From assembly GCF_900239345.1 (NCBI RefSeq), contig NZ_OESZ01000023.1:62001-126000 (forward strand): a stretch of DNA of 64,000 nucleotides, read 5' to 3'. The notes below the pieces were generated by a model. It did no database searches. It was not told the DNA's origin and worked only from the letters and a program-made list of their open reading frames with translations. Shown here piece after piece: positions 9,131 through 16,288 of this stretch. The first letter of the stretch is position 1, and each line of letters starts with the position of its first letter. The translations under genes were made by a program, and so were the position numbers. This stretch comes from Tenacibaculum dicentrarchi (GTDB lineage: Bacteria > Bacteroidota > Bacteroidia > Flavobacteriales > Flavobacteriaceae).

Positions 9131-9718
9131 TTATCTTTTTGATTTATTCGTTAATAACTGATTTAAAATTCCTTTTTTAAGTGCTCTTTTTTTTTCAAGT
9201 ATCTGGTTTACGATACTTATTTCCTTATCTAATAATTTTTCAATATTTACAATTTTATTTTGTGCTTCTAATGTTGGCAATGGTATTTCTAAATCTAGCA
9301 ACTCTTTTTTTGTTATAGATATTATTGATGAACCAGAACCCAGTAAAGTTAATTCGTATTGTTTTTGACTAGAATTAAGTATAGAAGCCAAATAATGACC
9401 ATTTACTTTAGTTGCATCTGTTCTTATAATATAAAATAATGATGATGGCATTACCGCTCCAAAACTTTCTTCATATGCCCAAGCAAATATTCGTTGCCCT
9501 TTACCTGCTAATATAACATCGTTCGGTTTCAATAAAAATTTACTATCTTTATCTTTAAACTCAACAAAACTATTTTTAAACAAAGTTGGATTAAGATACT
9601 TATCAAAATGGCTAGAAGTCAAGTACTTTACATCGCCTTTCATTTCTTTCTTTTGATAAAGACCAAATTGCACCTCTGTAATATCACCAAGTTTTGTTGT
9701 TAAAATATCTTTATACAT
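9131..9718 (-). CDS. Half-size type I restriction specificity (S) protein, one TRD
   Basis: A 195-residue protein with one target-recognition domain (residues about 5-150, beginning LTTKLGDITEVQFGLYQKKE). One helical spacer follows, with PLPTLEAQNKIVNIEKLLDKE and a terminal KKGILNQLL like the ends of the full HsdS repeats. It is half the length of the complete hsdS at 6108-7364. It could dimerise into a second specificity, as half-S proteins do elsewhere, or donate a TRD by recombination, or be a relic. It has its own good promoter, which argues that it is expressed. The reading frame is intact. Confidence 0.85.
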   Translation of the reverse strand: MYKDILTTKLGDITEVQFGLYQKKEMKGDVKYLTSSHFDKYLNPTLFKNSFVEFKDKDSKFLLKPNDVILAGKGQRIFAWAYEESFGAVMPSSLFYIIRTDATKVNGHYLASILNSSQKQYELTLLGSGSSIISITKKELLDLEIPLPTLEAQNKIVNIEKLLDKEISIVNQILEKKRALKKGILNQLLTNKSKR

Positions 9719-9734
9719 CGTTTCTAATTTAAAG

Positions 9735-9764
9735 CAAATGTAAAAATATTTTTCAGAAAACCAA
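9735..9764 (-). promoter_or_regulatory. Promoter of the half-S gene
   Basis: Read on the minus strand: TTG (complement of 9762-9764), 19 bases, then TACATTTG (complement of 9735-9742). This is a full match to the Bacteroidota consensus. The likely transcription start is about 10 bases before the ATG at 9718. Confidence 0.65.
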
Positions 9765-9899
9765 CTTAAAATTTGATTTTATTTCATTGTAGGTGTTTTC
9801 AAATTTAAAAACATCTTGATTTTATTCAGTTATACTTGGAGTATTTACAGGATAAATATTTTCAAATTATATACTCTTAAAATAATCTATATTGAATTA

Positions 9900-10187
9900 T
9901 AGCTTTTAAGTCCTATTGTTTTAGGTTTTCGGTAAATTCGGTAAATTCTACTTTTTCTATAAAATAAACTATAAAACTAGCTTTTAAGCACTATTGTGTT
10001 ACGTTTTCGGTAAATTCTGTTTTCGTGAAATTCTGTTTTTTATATGGGATGAAGTATAAATCTAGCTTTTAAGTGCTATTTTTTTACGTTTTCGGTAAAT
10101 TCGGTAAATTCTGTTTTCGTGAAATTCTGTTTTTTCTATGGGATAAAGTATAAATCTAGCTTTTAAGTACTATTGTGTTACGTTTTC
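9900..10187. repeat. Tandem repeats (78-94 bp units) at right edge of the accessory region
   Basis: Units begin with TAGCTTTTAAG at 9900, 9978, 10063 and 10157, giving copies of 78, 85 and 94 bp and a final partial one. Inside are ACGTTTTCGGTAAATTC and variable numbers of CGGTAAATT and GTGAAATTCTG sub-repeats, which explains the length differences. No reading frame is conserved across copies. The 690-bp gap 9719-10408 otherwise holds the half-S promoter, two CTGACAC repeats and the tRNA terminator. Confidence 0.85.
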
Positions 10188-10331
10188 TAAAAACTACGAT
10201 TAGTTCTTTTCCTATTTTTCAAACACTTATTAAAACACGTATCGAGTGAATCAATTTTTATTTAATTGACTATAAAATGACTTTTATAAAATTATAATAC
10301 ATCTTTTTCTGCCATAAAAACGACAAAATTG

Positions 10332-10350
10332 CTGACACGTTTACTGACAC
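10332..10350. other. Pair of CTGACAC direct repeats near the tRNA terminator
   Basis: CTGACAC occurs at 10332-10338 and 10344-10350, one every 12 bp, about 60 bases downstream of the 3' end of tRNA-Arg. Short direct repeats beside a tRNA 3' end resemble integrase arm-type sites, so this could mark the right attachment region of the island. This is inference; no matching left site is visible in the window. Confidence 0.3.
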
Positions 10351-10371
10351 ATAAAATTTAAAAACAACAAA

Positions 10372-10405
10372 AAACCCTTGATAATCAAACGATTAACAAG
10401 GGTTT
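10372..10405 (-). terminator. Terminator of the tRNA operon
   Basis: AAACCCTTG at 10372-10380 pairs with CAAGGGTTT at 10397-10405, and the inner bases extend the stem. Read on the minus strand the stem is followed by a T-run. It lies just past the 3' end of tRNA-Arg. Confidence 0.85.
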
Positions 10406-10408
10406 AAG

Positions 10409-10482
10409 TGAGCCCTGGAGGATTCGAACCTCCGACCGCCTCCTTAGAAGGGAGGTGCTCTATCCAGCTGAGCTAAGAGCCC
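10409..10482 (-). tRNA. tRNA-Arg (anticodon TCT)
   Basis: A 74-nt cloverleaf on the minus strand. The acceptor starts GGGCTCT, the D arm is GCTCAGCTGGATAGAGC, the anticodon loop is CTTCTAA (TCT) on a CCTCC/GGAGG stem, and the T loop is GGTTCGAATCC. CCA is not encoded, as is common here. It is the last of three tRNAs, and its 3' end faces the accessory region on the left. That is the usual geometry for island insertion at a tRNA. Confidence 0.97.
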
Positions 10483-10512
10483 GTAGTTTTAAAGTTGCTA
10501 CGTACAACTGTG

Positions 10513-10587
10513 TCGGGGTGGCAGGATTCGAACCTGCGACCTCCTCGTCCCAAACGAGGCGCGATGACCGGGCTACGCTACACCCCG
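10513..10587 (-). tRNA. tRNA-Pro (anticodon TGG)
   Basis: A 75-nt cloverleaf on the minus strand. The acceptor is CGGGGTG/CACCCCG, the anticodon loop is TTTGGGA (TGG) on a CCTCG/CGAGG stem, and the T arm contains GGTTCGAATCC. It is the middle gene of the Ser-Pro-Arg cluster. Confidence 0.97.
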
Positions 10588-10604
10588 ATTAGTCATCTTA
10601 ATTG

Positions 10605-10688
10605 CGGAGAGACAGGGACTCGAACCCTGGAACCAGTTACCCGGTTACAGATTAGCAATCTGCTGCATTACCACTCTGCCATCTCTCC
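10605..10688 (-). tRNA. tRNA-Ser (anticodon GCT)
   Basis: An 84-nt class II tRNA on the minus strand. The acceptor is GGAGAGA/TCTCTCC with discriminator G. The anticodon loop is TTGCTAA (GCT), and a long variable arm (AACCGGGTAACTGGTT) is typical of serine tRNAs. It is the first gene of the cluster, about 50 bases after the predicted promoter. Confidence 0.97.
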
Positions 10689-10735
10689 TGAGTGATTCAA
10701 AACTTATTAAAATTAATAGTCTCGAATTGCGAGTG

Positions 10736-10766
10736 CAAATATATAACGAATTAAAAGATCTCACAA
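10736..10766 (-). promoter_or_regulatory. Promoter of the Ser-Pro-Arg tRNA operon
   Basis: On the minus strand: TTG (complement of 10764-10766), 20 bases, then TATATTTG (complement of 10736-10743). This is a full consensus match placed about 48 bases before the first tRNA. Confidence 0.75.
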
Positions 10767-10788
10767 GTTTTTTTTAAAAAAAAATTAA

Positions 10789-12837
10789 TCATTCTGGATA
10801 CTCTACACGTAAATGATAGATACTCATTAACTTACTCTTAATAATTTTTTTTATTTTTTCTATCTCTCTAAAGGTAATATTCGAATTTACGAACTGATTA
10901 TCGTTTTTTTGCTTTTCAATAATTTTATCGATTAAATTATCGATCGATTGTGCTGTTGGTTCTTTTAAACTTTTTGAAGCCGCTTCGGCAGCATCACACA
11001 TCATTAAAATAGCCGTTTCTTTTGAAAAAGGAATTGGTCCTTGGTATTGAAACTTTTTAATATCAACAAATCCTTCAGGATTATTTTCTAATTCTTGCTT
11101 GTAAAAATAATAGGTAACTGTTGTTCCGTGATGTGTTCTAATAAAATCAATAATTCTGTCTGGTAATTTATGCTTCTTTGCAATTTCAATTCCTTTAATA
11201 ACGTGTTCTAAAATTATTTGGGCGCTATCTTTTGGTGATAAATCATGATGGGGGTTTACGCCTGTTGCTTGATTTTCGGCAAAATACAAGGGATTTGCCA
11301 TTTTACCAATATCATGATATAATGCACCTGTTCTTACCAACATAGAGTTTGCCCCTATTTCATTAGCGGCAGCTTCGGCTAAATTTGCCACTTGCATAGA
11401 ATGTTGAAAAGTTCCTGGTGCTTTTTCGTTTAAATCTCTCAACAATGTTGAATTGGTGTTTGACAATTCTAACAGAGCAACATCAGAAACTAATCCGAAT
11501 AATTTTTCATAAAAATAAATAAAGAAAACTGCTAAAAAAGATAGCAATCCATTGGCCGCAAATAAACCAAAATAACTCCAATTTATTTTATCGGCACTTC
11601 CTTCTTTTATAATGGAAAAAGCAAAATAAGTAATCATATAAATTAAGGTAATTCGCCCAATCGATATAAATAAACTAGCCCGTTTATAAAGTTCTGAAAT
11701 CGTTAATATGGTTACAATCCCTGCAATAATATGAAGATATATAAATTCAAAGCTATTTGGCACTATAAAACCCAATAACAATACTGTTAGCACATGAGTA
11801 AAAAAGCCTAAGCGAGCATCAAAAAAAGTTTTTAATATTATTGGCAAAATACTCAACGGAACTACATACAAAAAATCTGAATTGTACTTAACCACTAGTG
11901 TTTGGGCTAAAATTATAAAAAAAACATTAAAAAAGATAAAGGTTACTTTATTATTATCATTAAAAATTTCTAAACGGTATTTTTCTAAAAACAACAATAA
12001 CATTAACAATGCCAATGCTACTAAAATGGTATATCCGAAAACAATCCAATTATAGTTTGATTTTGTTAAAAGTTGTGAGCTCGATGCTTTTTCATACGAT
12101 TTCAAAATTGTTAATTTTCTACCTGCTACAATATCTCCCTTTAAAAGTATTAATTCTCCTTTTGAAATCTTTCCTTTAGCAGACGAAATTTTCTTTAAAG
12201 CCTCGTTTAGCTCCTTGTCACTATATTTAGTATCAAATACTACATTTGACTTTATAACGGCTGATAAATGACTTAAAAGAATGTTTTGATTAACACTGTT
12301 AACTTCAGATGTGTTTTGTGAAATAAACTTCAATACGTCTTTTGATTGTAGTAATTTTGAAAAAGGAATATCTACAATTAAATTTCCTTTTCGTAAAAAA
12401 ACAAACTCTTCTTTGGTTGCTTTTGTAATACTTGAATCATCTAAAAATCCGTAGTTATAAATTTTATGAATAATAGTCTTCCCTATTTTTTTTAGAAGTA
12501 CAATGTCATTAACAGGTAATGAATCTGCAAGCATAATTTTATTATTATAAGCTTCTAATACTTGTTTAGCTACTTTTTGATTACACACAAAATATTTTTT
12601 AACACTCGCTTTAATTTCATTCGTTTCTTGAGTAATTTCAAGGCTTGTTTTTTGAATAGCAAAATCAAAAGGAGCATATAAATTATCATATTGCCAAGGT
12701 TTACCTTGAGTATATTCATATTTAAACTGACCTTGTTTAGGGAATAAATATACAATTGCAACTACCGAAATTAAAAACAATAATATTTTGTAAATAATCG
12801 TATTATTCTTGTATAATTTATTTATGAAATTGTTCAT
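10789..12837 (-). CDS. 7TM-HD family membrane phosphodiesterase (PgpH-like)
   Basis: A 682-residue protein. It has an N-terminal membrane anchor, a large extracytoplasmic 7TMR-HDED-type domain (to about 265), about seven membrane helices, and a cytoplasmic HD domain with H508-D509 in LYHDIGK and HHGT further on. In Gram-positive bacteria such proteins (PgpH) degrade c-di-AMP. Bacteroidota homologues are usually annotated only as HDIG-domain proteins, so the substrate here is inferred. It is divergent from the thiolase gene, 95 bases away. Confidence 0.92.
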   Translation of the reverse strand: MNNFINKLYKNNTIIYKILLFLISVVAIVYLFPKQGQFKYEYTQGKPWQYDNLYAPFDFAIQKTSLEITQETNEIKASVKKYFVCNQKVAKQVLEAYNNKIMLADSLPVNDIVLLKKIGKTIIHKIYNYGFLDDSSITKATKEEFVFLRKGNLIVDIPFSKLLQSKDVLKFISQNTSEVNSVNQNILLSHLSAVIKSNVVFDTKYSDKELNEALKKISSAKGKISKGELILLKGDIVAGRKLTILKSYEKASSSQLLTKSNYNWIVFGYTILVALALLMLLLFLEKYRLEIFNDNNKVTFIFFNVFFIILAQTLVVKYNSDFLYVVPLSILPIILKTFFDARLGFFTHVLTVLLLGFIVPNSFEFIYLHIIAGIVTILTISELYKRASLFISIGRITLIYMITYFAFSIIKEGSADKINWSYFGLFAANGLLSFLAVFFIYFYEKLFGLVSDVALLELSNTNSTLLRDLNEKAPGTFQHSMQVANLAEAAANEIGANSMLVRTGALYHDIGKMANPLYFAENQATGVNPHHDLSPKDSAQIILEHVIKGIEIAKKHKLPDRIIDFIRTHHGTTVTYYFYKQELENNPEGFVDIKKFQYQGPIPFSKETAILMMCDAAEAASKSLKEPTAQSIDNLIDKIIEKQKNDNQFVNSNITFREIEKIKKIIKSKLMSIYHLRVEYPE

Positions 12838-12932
12838 TTTGTATGTTTAGATTTGTAAATATAACCTTTCTCTATTATTTGAGTACTTGTTATAAAATGG
12901 TTATTTTAGCAGAAGAAATTATACGCAAACAT

Positions 12933-14108
12933 ATGAAAGAAGTAGTTATTGTATCAGTAGCAAGAACACCAATAGGTAGTTTTTTAGGCAGTTTATCAAC
13001 CATACCTGCACCAAAATTAGGAGCAGTGGCAATTAAAGGTGCACTGGAAAAAATAAACTTAAATCCTACAATGATAGATGAAGTTTTTATGGGGAATGTA
13101 GTTTCCGCAGGTACAGGGCAAGCACCCGCACGTCAAGCAGCTATTTTTGCAGGAATACCTAATACCGTTCCTTGCACTACGATTAACAAAGTCTGTTCAT
13201 CAGGAATGAAAGCCATTATGTTAGCCGCACAAACAATTGCTCTAGGCGATGCTCAAATTGTGGTTGCTGGAGGAATGGAAAATATGAGTATGATTCCACA
13301 TTATCAACACGCTCGAACAGGTTCAAAATTTGGTTCGATTACCATGGAAGATGGTTTGCAAAAAGATGGTTTAGTTGATGCCTATCAAAAAGTAGCCATG
13401 GGTGTTTGTGCCGATGATTGCGCTACAAAATATGGTTTTTCAAGAGAAGAACAAGATGCTTTTGCTATAGAATCGTACAGCCGTTCTGCAAATGCCTGGA
13501 AAGAAGGAAAATATGCCGATGAAATTGTGTCGGTTGAAATACCTCAACGCCGTGGCGAACCAATTATTTTTTCTGAAGATGAAGAGTATAAAAATGTAAA
13601 AATAGATAAAATTCCTGCTTTACGTGCTGCTTTTACCAAAGAAGGAACGGTTACTGCTGCAAACGCCTCAACAATTAATGATGGTGCTGCTGCATTGGTT
13701 TTAATGTCTGCTGATAAAGCCCTAGCATTAGGTTTAACTCCTTTAGCTAAAATAAAAGGATATGCCGATGCTGCTCACGAGCCAGAATGGTTTACAACAG
13801 CACCTGCAAAAGCCTTACCAAAAGCATTATCAAAAGCAAATATTTCAATTGATGATGTTGATTATTTTGAATTAAACGAAGCTTTTTCAGTAGTTGGCTT
13901 AGCTAATATGAAAATTTTAAATTTATCTGCCGATAAAGTAAATGTAAACGGAGGAGCGGTTTCTTTAGGACATCCTTTAGGTGTTTCAGGAGCAAGAATT
14001 GTTATAGCCTTAACATCAATATTAAAACAGAAAAATGCCAAAATTGGTGCAGCCGCTATTTGCAATGGTGGTGGTGGCGCTAGTGCAATCGTTATTGAAA
14101 GAATATAA
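12933..14108 (+). CDS. Acetyl-CoA C-acetyltransferase (thiolase)
   Basis: A 391-residue thiolase that interconverts two acetyl-CoA and acetoacetyl-CoA, or cleaves longer 3-ketoacyl-CoA. The nucleophilic Cys is C88 in NKVCSSGMKA. H347 (GHPLGVSGAR) and C377 (CNGGGGAS) complete the active site. The frame is open 30 codons further upstream, but family alignment begins at MKEVVIVSVARTPIG, so the ATG at 12933 is chosen. The NlpC/P60 gene follows 30 bases downstream on the same strand. Confidence 0.95.
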   Translation: MKEVVIVSVARTPIGSFLGSLSTIPAPKLGAVAIKGALEKINLNPTMIDEVFMGNVVSAGTGQAPARQAAIFAGIPNTVPCTTINKVCSSGMKAIMLAAQTIALGDAQIVVAGGMENMSMIPHYQHARTGSKFGSITMEDGLQKDGLVDAYQKVAMGVCADDCATKYGFSREEQDAFAIESYSRSANAWKEGKYADEIVSVEIPQRRGEPIIFSEDEEYKNVKIDKIPALRAAFTKEGTVTAANASTINDGAAALVLMSADKALALGLTPLAKIKGYADAAHEPEWFTTAPAKALPKALSKANISIDDVDYFELNEAFSVVGLANMKILNLSADKVNVNGGAVSLGHPLGVSGARIVIALTSILKQKNAKIGAAAICNGGGGASAIVIERI

Positions 14109-14138
14109 TATTTTTCAACCTTAAAAATTCGTAATATT

Positions 14139-14951
14139 ATGTTTTTTGGAATTTGTAATTTAAGTATTATTCCCATGCGTTTTGAAGCTAGTGATACTTC
14201 AGAAATGGTAAATCAAGTGCTTTTTGGTGAAGCTTTTAAAATACTAGAAAAAAAAGATAATTGGACTAAAATTGAATTAGCTTTTGATAAATATCAAGGA
14301 TTTATTGATACTAAACAATATCAAGAAATTAGCCAAGAAATGTATAATACTTTAGCATCCGAAGAACATAAAAACTATTCAGGTAACTTTATAAACCTTG
14401 TTAATTTTAAGAATTTTGATAAAGATTCTAAAAAAAAACAACAAATAATGATTCCTTTAGGTGCAAGACTGCCTTTTTTAAAGGATGAAGCATTTAATAT
14501 CGACCAAAAAAAATATTCTTATCAAGGTGAAATTTACGATAAAAAGCAAACCATTATTAAAACGGCACTGTTATTTTTAAACGTACCGTATTTATGGGGT
14601 GGGAAATCTGTTTTTGGAATTGATTGTTCGGGATTTACACAAATGGTTTATAAATTAGCTGGCTACAATTTATTACGCGATGCTAAAGACCAAGTAACCC
14701 AAGGCGAAACGTTAAATTTTATTGAAGAGAGCCAAGCAGGAAATCTTGCTTTTTTTGATACCTGTTTTAATGTTTCTACTGATGAAAATCCTATAAAAAT
14801 AACACATGTAGGAATTATTTTAGGAAACAACACCATTATTCATGCACACGGAAAAGTTCGGATTGACACGCTAGATCATCGTGGTATTTACAATGTAGAT
14901 TCTAAAAAATATACGCATCGATTAAGAATTATAAAACATTTTTTTGAATAA
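14139..14951 (+). CDS. NlpC/P60 (C40) family cell-wall peptidase with SH3-like N-domain
   Basis: A 270-residue protein. An N-terminal bacterial SH3-like region (MFFGICNLSIIPMR...EMVNQVLFGEAFKILEK) is followed by an NlpC/P60 domain from about residue 140. Its catalytic Cys is C163 in FGIDCSGFTQMVYK, with the expected His in ITHVGIIL. It probably cleaves gamma-D-Glu-diamino-acid bonds in peptidoglycan peptides. No signal peptide is evident, which is usual for this flavobacterial subfamily and leaves its site of action unclear. A terminator follows at 14963. Confidence 0.92.
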   Translation: MFFGICNLSIIPMRFEASDTSEMVNQVLFGEAFKILEKKDNWTKIELAFDKYQGFIDTKQYQEISQEMYNTLASEEHKNYSGNFINLVNFKNFDKDSKKKQQIMIPLGARLPFLKDEAFNIDQKKYSYQGEIYDKKQTIIKTALLFLNVPYLWGGKSVFGIDCSGFTQMVYKLAGYNLLRDAKDQVTQGETLNFIEESQAGNLAFFDTCFNVSTDENPIKITHVGIILGNNTIIHAHGKVRIDTLDHRGIYNVDSKKYTHRLRIIKHFFE

Positions 14952-14962
14952 AAAAAAAGCAT

Positions 14963-14999
14963 AAAAAAACCGAAACTTTAAAAGTTTCGGTTTTTTTTT
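14963..14999. terminator. Bidirectional terminator between NlpC/P60 and TPR genes
   Basis: CCGAAACTTT pairs with AAAGTTTCGG. Seven A precede the stem and at least nine T follow it, so it can terminate both convergent genes. Confidence 0.9.
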
Positions 15000-15034
15000 A
15001 GTAAAATAGATATTCATTAACTTTCGTTTAAATA

Positions 15035-16270
15035 CTATCTCATTGCTTTGTATAAAGTTCTATATTCTGTTGCTTTGGCTTCCATTTCTAAAACCTCATA
15101 TAAGTTCATTAATGTTTTAACAGTATCAACACTTCTTTTAATTGTATCTGCTTTTTCTAAAAATGGCAATGCCTCTTTATAAACTTCTTTTTGTTCTAAT
15201 GCTAAAGCATCATACTTTTTAAAGTTGTTTAAATTTTTATTCATTTCATCAACAATTGCTTTATCTTTATTTAATACAACAACGGCTAAATTCATATAAG
15301 CATCTCCGTAATTAGGGTTTAATTCAATTGCTTTTTTGTAATATTTTTTAGCATTATCAATCATACCTTCATTGAAGTTAACTACTCCTAAGTTATAGTA
15401 TAATGTTGGGTTTTCAGGATCTAAAGCAATAGCTTCTTTCATTAACTCTCCAAATTTATCCATTTGCTTAAGCTTAATATACATATCAGCTTCGTTTAAC
15501 AATAAATTTAAATCTTTTGGATTTTCTTTTCTTGCCTCTGCTAATGCCTGAATAGCTTCATCGGTTTTTCCTTGTTCTTTTAACAATAATGCTACGTTTT
15601 TAACAATAGTAGCCGATTTAGATGCTGTTGATTTATTTTCAGGTTTAATATATTGCTTAGACCTAACCATTAAATCTCTTTGCTTCTTACTTCCCAAGTT
15701 TTCAACTTTACCAGTTAATTTATTGGTAGCTAAATATTGATTTTCAATACCTGTATAACCAATTTTACGTAACTCTTTGTAATATTTAATCGCTGTATCA
15801 TATTGGTTTGCTTGTGTTGCCGATATTGCTGCATTATAAGCAAACGAAGTATCTTTAGGACTTAATAAATACGTTAAATAAAAGTTTTCAGCAGCGTTTT
15901 TATAATCTTTTTTATTGTTATATAAATCAACTGCTTTCCCTGAAACCTCTTGAATCATGGTATTCAAAATAGGCTTTGCTTTTTCTGAATACTTGGTTTT
16001 ACCCATTGCTAATAAACTATTTAATGCTGTTGCTGCATTTTGATAGTCTTTTGTCGCTGCTAATGCTTTTCCTTTTAAAAAGTAAAACTTAGAGGTGTAT
16101 TTACTTTCCCCTTTATCCATTACTAATTTTTCAGCAGCATTTAAGGTAGTAATTGCTGTTTTATAATCTGATTTTTTTATAGCTTTCTCTGCGGTTTTTA
16201 ACTCTGATTTTTGAGCTAATAACCCTAATGATACTAATCCTAAAGAAAGTGTTATTAATTGTTTTTTCAT
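15035..16270 (-). CDS. Secreted tetratricopeptide-repeat protein
   Basis: A 411-residue protein with a signal peptide (MKKQLITLSLGLVSLGLLAQ) and about seven TPR units. The clearest is PTLYYNLGVVNFNEGMIDNA followed by KKYYKKAIELNPNYGDAYMNLA (residues about 290-335). It probably acts as a periplasmic scaffold. It starts 18 bases after gyrA on the same strand and so is in the gyrA transcript, an arrangement that says little about its job. Binding partner unknown. Confidence 0.9.
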   Translation of the reverse strand: MKKQLITLSLGLVSLGLLAQKSELKTAEKAIKKSDYKTAITTLNAAEKLVMDKGESKYTSKFYFLKGKALAATKDYQNAATALNSLLAMGKTKYSEKAKPILNTMIQEVSGKAVDLYNNKKDYKNAAENFYLTYLLSPKDTSFAYNAAISATQANQYDTAIKYYKELRKIGYTGIENQYLATNKLTGKVENLGSKKQRDLMVRSKQYIKPENKSTASKSATIVKNVALLLKEQGKTDEAIQALAEARKENPKDLNLLLNEADMYIKLKQMDKFGELMKEAIALDPENPTLYYNLGVVNFNEGMIDNAKKYYKKAIELNPNYGDAYMNLAVVVLNKDKAIVDEMNKNLNNFKKYDALALEQKEVYKEALPFLEKADTIKRSVDTVKTLMNLYEVLEMEAKATEYRTLYKAMR

Positions 16271-16288
16271 TGTCGTTCTTATTAATTG

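Noticed and set aside
9900..10187. CRISPR array
   Set aside because: The repeat units adjoin directly and vary by internal sub-repeats; there are no unique spacers of uniform length and no cas genes.
10495..10695. A 66-codon plus-strand frame over the tRNA cluster
   Set aside because: It is the complement of tRNA-Pro and tRNA-Ser; frames of this type (DSNLRPPRP..., GTRTLEPVTR...) are well-known artefacts of tRNA genes.
12843..12932. Upstream extension of the thiolase by 30 residues
   Set aside because: The extra residues do not look like thiolase or a targeting signal, and the family begins at the ATG at 12933.
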